Source: Lacticaseibacillus brantae DSM 23927 (GTDB taxonomy: Bacteria > Bacillota > Bacilli > Lactobacillales > Lactobacillaceae). Taken from it: 64,000 bases of DNA. Below are positions 61,281 to 64,000 of the stretch, one piece after another. The stretch is from assembly GCF_001436115.1 (NCBI RefSeq), contig NZ_AYZQ01000001.1, positions 124,001 to 188,000 on the forward strand, given 5' to 3'. A program made the position numbers and the translations under genes. Below the pieces are notes generated by a model that saw nothing but the letters and a program-made list of their open reading frames with translations, ran no database searches and was not told the origin of the DNA. How positions within the stretch are numbered: the stretch's first letter is position 1; each line of letters begins with the position of its first letter.

Positions 61281-61736
61281 ATGAACAAAACTGAACGCCA
61301 AAGTGCCTTGGCCAAGATTATTAACCAAAAACCGATTGCGACCCAAGAGGAGTTACTCAGCGAGCTGAAAGCTGCTGGGATTGACGCGACTCAGGCCACG
61401 ATTTCTCGCGATATTCGTGAGATGCGGGTGGTTAAAGCGCAAGATGCCAGTGGCCGCTTGCGGTATGCGATTTTTAGAGCTGACTCACAATCGCAGCTTG
61501 AGCGCTTGGCGGCTTCAATCCGGGAAGTTGGGTTAGGGATTACCCAAGTTCAGTTCTTGAACGTGATTGCCACCTTACCCAGCAATGGGAATTTACTGGC
61601 GGCGATGATTGATGATTTGCATTTTCCGCAAGTGGTCGGCACGGTTGCCGGTCATGATACTGTCGTGGTCATTTCGCCTGACGTTAAGGCAGCGACCTGG
61701 TTTAAAGATCAATTCGATAAAACATTTGCGATGTAA
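61281..61736 (+). CDS. argR: arginine repressor ArgR, 151 aa
   Basis: ATG 61281 follows AGAGGTGG. An N-terminal winged helix (TQATISRDIREMRVVK) and a C-terminal hexamer and arginine-binding domain (GTVAGHDTVVVI with the GTxAGxDT motif) are seen. Lactobacilli often have two paralogues (ArgR/AhrC), so the target set is open. It is 46 bases after argS. Confidence 0.94.
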   Translation: MNKTERQSALAKIINQKPIATQEELLSELKAAGIDATQATISRDIREMRVVKAQDASGRLRYAIFRADSQSQLERLAASIREVGLGITQVQFLNVIATLPSNGNLLAAMIDDLHFPQVVGTVAGHDTVVVISPDVKAATWFKDQFDKTFAM

Positions 61737-61745
61737 TGTTAAGTA

Positions 61746-61788
61746 AATAGGCTGAGTGCTCATCATGTGCACTCAGCCTATTTATTTG
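61746..61788. terminator. bidirectional terminator
   Basis: AATAGGCTGAGTGC / GCACTCAGCCTATT arms between argR and the convergent pseudouridine synthase gene. Confidence 0.9.
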
Positions 61789-61791
61789 CGG

Positions 61792-62622
61792 TTAAAAGGC
61801 CCGCGGAATATTCACGACGAGTAATTCTTTGGTGAAAGGACGCAGGAGCTTCATCTCGGCTGCTTGTAACTGCATGTTCCCAGTCGGTTGGAGATGATAT
61901 AGCGGGTCGCCGACAATGGGATGGCCGATGGCGGCTAAGTGGACCCGAATCTGATGGGTCCGCCCCGTTTCTAGTTGCAGATAAACTGTGGTGGTGGTGT
62001 CATCTTGGGCCACCACTTGGTAGTGGGTTGTGGCCGGCAAACCATCTGGGGTAATCATGCGCTTGCGTTTGTCAGTGGGATCAAGTCCAATGGCTTCAGA
62101 AATTGTCCCGTCAGTTGCCAGCTTGCCACTAACTTGAGCAAAGTATTGGCGGTGCATGATTTTGGTGGCTAATTCGCGATTGATAATTGCTTGTGAAAGT
62201 GGGTCTTTAGCCACAAGCAACAAGCCGCTGGTGGCCATATCCAAGCGATGCGTAATGTAAGCTGGCATCGGCGCGAGGTAGGCCGCAATCCGATTGAGGG
62301 CAGTGCCATTTTCCCCGGGCTGGTTAGGATGCGTTTTGATGCCAGCGGGTTTGTTAACAATCAATAATTGCGCATCTTCGTAAACAATGGGGATCTGTGT
62401 TGGGTCCAAGGCATAGACCGGTGGTTCACTATCTTGATAGTCCAAGGTAACGCGATCGCCTTGGGCCACTGGCGCATTGAAATAACGGTACGTTGAATTG
62501 AGCATAATCCCGTGTGTCGTGCGCAACTCATGCTGCGTTCTCTTAGGGACTAACAATTCAGTCAGCATCTCCCGGACGCTTGCATAGGCGTGTGTGGTGA
62601 TAACCTGTTGATGGAAGTGCAT
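61792..62622 (-). CDS. RluA family pseudouridine synthase, 276 aa
   Basis: CAGGAGG precedes the ATG. THRLDMATSGLLLVAKD carries the catalytic Asp of the RluA/RluD family (H-R-L-D-x-x-T-S-G), and LETGRTHQIRVHLAAIGHPIVGD, given in part, is the second motif. A short N-terminal S4-like region is present. It isomerises uridine in rRNA or tRNA; the exact target cannot be told from the sequence. Confidence 0.92.
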   Translation of the reverse strand: MHFHQQVITTHAYASVREMLTELLVPKRTQHELRTTHGIMLNSTYRYFNAPVAQGDRVTLDYQDSEPPVYALDPTQIPIVYEDAQLLIVNKPAGIKTHPNQPGENGTALNRIAAYLAPMPAYITHRLDMATSGLLLVAKDPLSQAIINRELATKIMHRQYFAQVSGKLATDGTISEAIGLDPTDKRKRMITPDGLPATTHYQVVAQDDTTTTVYLQLETGRTHQIRVHLAAIGHPIVGDPLYHLQPTGNMQLQAAEMKLLRPFTKELLVVNIPRAF

Positions 62623-62689
62623 TCTGTCGCCTCCTGAATTAAAAAACTGCTAAGTTTTAGTATCGGCCCCGGCACGGTGAATTGCAATA

Positions 62690-62698
62690 TGCTAGAAT
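62690..62698 (+). promoter_or_regulatory. extended -10 promoter of the PBP gene
   Basis: TGCTAGAAT, 26 bases before the ATG; no clear -35. Confidence 0.5.
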
Positions 62699-62724
62699 GG
62701 TGCAGACGCAGATAGGAGGTTAAC

Positions 62725-64000
62725 ATGGGAATGTTTCATGATCTGTGGCAAAAGGCCAAACCGGTATTAAGCCGAACCTGGCAACAAATCAGATGGATTT
62801 TCCATCGCTTCCAGCTTATTCGCTGGGCCATCTTAGCAGTACTCTTGTTGGTTTTGGCCATGAGTACTTTCTTCACGTATAAGGCCAAAACGGCCGATGT
62901 CCAGGACATTAAAAGTTCACTCCAAACAAAAACTGTGATTTTGGACGCCAACAATCAGAAGGCGGGCCAACTGTATGGTCAAAAGGGCACCTATGTGAAC
63001 CTGGATGCCATTTCTAAATCAGTACAAGACGCGGTCATTTCGACTGAAGACCGCACTTTCTATACCAACCCCGGATTCTCCATCAAAGGAATTCTGCGGT
63101 CGGCAGTTAATCTGGTCCTTCACCACGGAGAAATCACTGGTGGGGGGAGTACCATTACGCAGCAGTTGGCTAAGAACACCCTGTTGACGCAGAAACAAAC
63201 TTTGATGCGTAAAGGCCAGGAAATTTTCTTGGCTGTCCAATTAAACAAGGTCTATTCAAAAGCTGATATCTTGACGATGTATTTGAACAATGCTTACTTC
63301 GGTAATGGGGTGTGGGGGGTTCAGGATGCCGCTAAACGCTATTTTGGCGTCGATGCCAGTCAGTTAGATGCCAGCCAAGGGGCAATTATTGCTGCCATGT
63401 TGAGAAGTCCCAGCTTCTATAATCCAGCTGATCACTTGGATAATGCCCGATCACGCCGCAATCTTGTGTTGGACTTAATGGTGGCTAACAACAAGTTAAC
63501 CGCTCAGCAGGCCGCTGCCGCCAAAGCTGAACCAATTCAAGTCGTAGATCGCTATTCCACTGACTCGGCCGAGAAGTATCCATATTACTTTGACGCCGTG
63601 ATTGAAGAAGCCACTAAGGCTGGATTCAAACTCGATGATATTTTGAATAAGGGTTACAAAATCTATACGAACCTTGATCAAACCTATCAAACTAAACTTG
63701 AACAAACCTACGCGCAAGATTGGATTTTCCCTCAGGCAGCTGCCGATGGTACCAAACCACAGAGTGCTTCAATTGCCCTTGATCCCAAAACTGGTGCAGT
63801 GAGAGGCGTTGTTGGCGGGCGGGGCGACCATCAATTCTTGGGCTTCAACTATGCGACCCAATTACAACGGAGTCCTGGCTCAACGATTAAGCCGTTAATG
63901 GTGTACACGCCAGCGCTCGAGAATGGGTATCACTATGATTCTGTGTTGGTTGATAAGAAACAGAGTTATGGGAAAAACAATTACACGCCAACTAACGCCA
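62725..64000 (+). CDS. pbp2A: class A penicillin-binding protein (PBP2A type), 5' part of at least 425 aa
   Basis: ATG 62725 follows AGGAGG. The open frame runs off the window, so it is partial. One membrane helix (about 35-53) is followed by a GT51 transglycosylase domain: STEDRTFYTNPG with the catalytic Glu, GGGSTITQQLAKN and LNNAYFGNGVWG. The transpeptidase begins near residue 330 and has the active-site Ser in SPGSTIKP near 389. It polymerises and cross-links peptidoglycan on the outer face. The symbol is by similarity to the PBP2A branch; PBP1A is the alternative. Confidence 0.92.
   Translation, partial: MGMFHDLWQKAKPVLSRTWQQIRWIFHRFQLIRWAILAVLLLVLAMSTFFTYKAKTADVQDIKSSLQTKTVILDANNQKAGQLYGQKGTYVNLDAISKSVQDAVISTEDRTFYTNPGFSIKGILRSAVNLVLHHGEITGGGSTITQQLAKNTLLTQKQTLMRKGQEIFLAVQLNKVYSKADILTMYLNNAYFGNGVWGVQDAAKRYFGVDASQLDASQGAIIAAMLRSPSFYNPADHLDNARSRRNLVLDLMVANNKLTAQQAAAAKAEPIQVVDRYSTDSAEKYPYYFDAVIEEATKAGFKLDDILNKGYKIYTNLDQTYQTKLEQTYAQDWIFPQAAADGTKPQSASIALDPKTGAVRGVVGGRGDHQFLGFNYATQLQRSPGSTIKPLMVYTPALENGYHYDSVLVDKKQSYGKNNYTPTNA

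Noticed and set aside
1-64000. Mobile elements, prophage or CRISPR array
   Set aside because: No transposase, integrase, Cas-type protein, regular spaced repeats or attachment-site duplication was seen; the only tRNA (59219) has no integrase next to it.

Overview
The window is a stretch of chromosome from a low-to-middle GC Firmicute of the order Lactobacillales, most likely a Lactobacillaceae species. This rests on gene content and not on a database match: pyruvate oxidase, a class II HMG-CoA reductase mevalonate route, ClpE with an N-terminal zinc finger, CopY/CopB, DUF1827, DUF1659/DUF2922, a T-box on argS, strong AGGAGG-type ribosome sites and frequent GTG/TTG starts. I see no insertion sequence, prophage, CRISPR array or integrase. 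The window reads as core genome with a few accessory genes.

Layout. 1-5 kb: a frameshifted M50-like membrane protease, a decayed coding remnant, a lipase-like GHSLGG protein, an M29 aminopeptidase and a TetR regulator. 5-13 kb: UDP-GlcNAc 2-epimerase, a YihY/BrkB membrane protein, flavodoxin, methionine aminopeptidase, the DUF2922/DUF1659 pair, phosphomevalonate kinase, an SGNH hydrolase, galU, and a 46-residue membrane protein too short for ordinary ORF calling. 13-20 kb: a membrane-anchored Mrr-like nuclease-fold protein, the upper mevalonate operon (thiolase, HMG-CoA reductase, HMG-CoA synthase) and pyruvate oxidase. 20-26 kb: two secreted SH3-like wall proteins with WalR-type boxes, a nucleoside deoxyribosyltransferase, a Nat-type ABC exporter and an RlmCD-like rRNA methylase.

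26-39 kb: two small membrane proteins, an Mga-type regulator, recX, an Ntdp phosphatase, a GyrI-like protein, a GNAT enzyme, an AI-2E family permease, a CorC-type protein, prfC, a MucBP/SH3 protein with DUF1827, and clpE. The clpE promoter carries both a CIRCE and a CtsR site. 39-47 kb: ptsH-ptsI, the copper operon copY-copB under two cop boxes, and an NADH oxidase. 46-52 kb: a Bce-type two-component system divergent from its ABC transporter, then a second ABC exporter. 52-64 kb: an ABM-fold protein, a metallo-beta-lactamase-fold hydrolase, spx, mecA, a membrane GDPD, pyrD, small zinc-ribbon and membrane proteins, an orphan HicB-like protein, tRNA-Gly, T-box-argS, argR, an RluA-type pseudouridine synthase, and the start of a class A penicillin-binding protein cut off by the window end.

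The genes share three themes. The first is wall building and surveillance (GlcNAc epimerase, galU, PBP, SH3 proteins with WalR-type boxes, Bce module). The second is proteolysis and stress control (clpE, mecA, spx). The third is aerobic acetyl and redox metabolism (pyruvate oxidase, NADH oxidase, flavodoxin, mevalonate route). No clear-cut new system such as a defence island is present. The points most worth checking are the dual-operator clpE promoter, the WalR-type boxes on the SH3 proteins, a MucBP protein lacking a signal peptide, the TM-anchored Mrr-like protein, and the possible slippery frameshift in the first gene.
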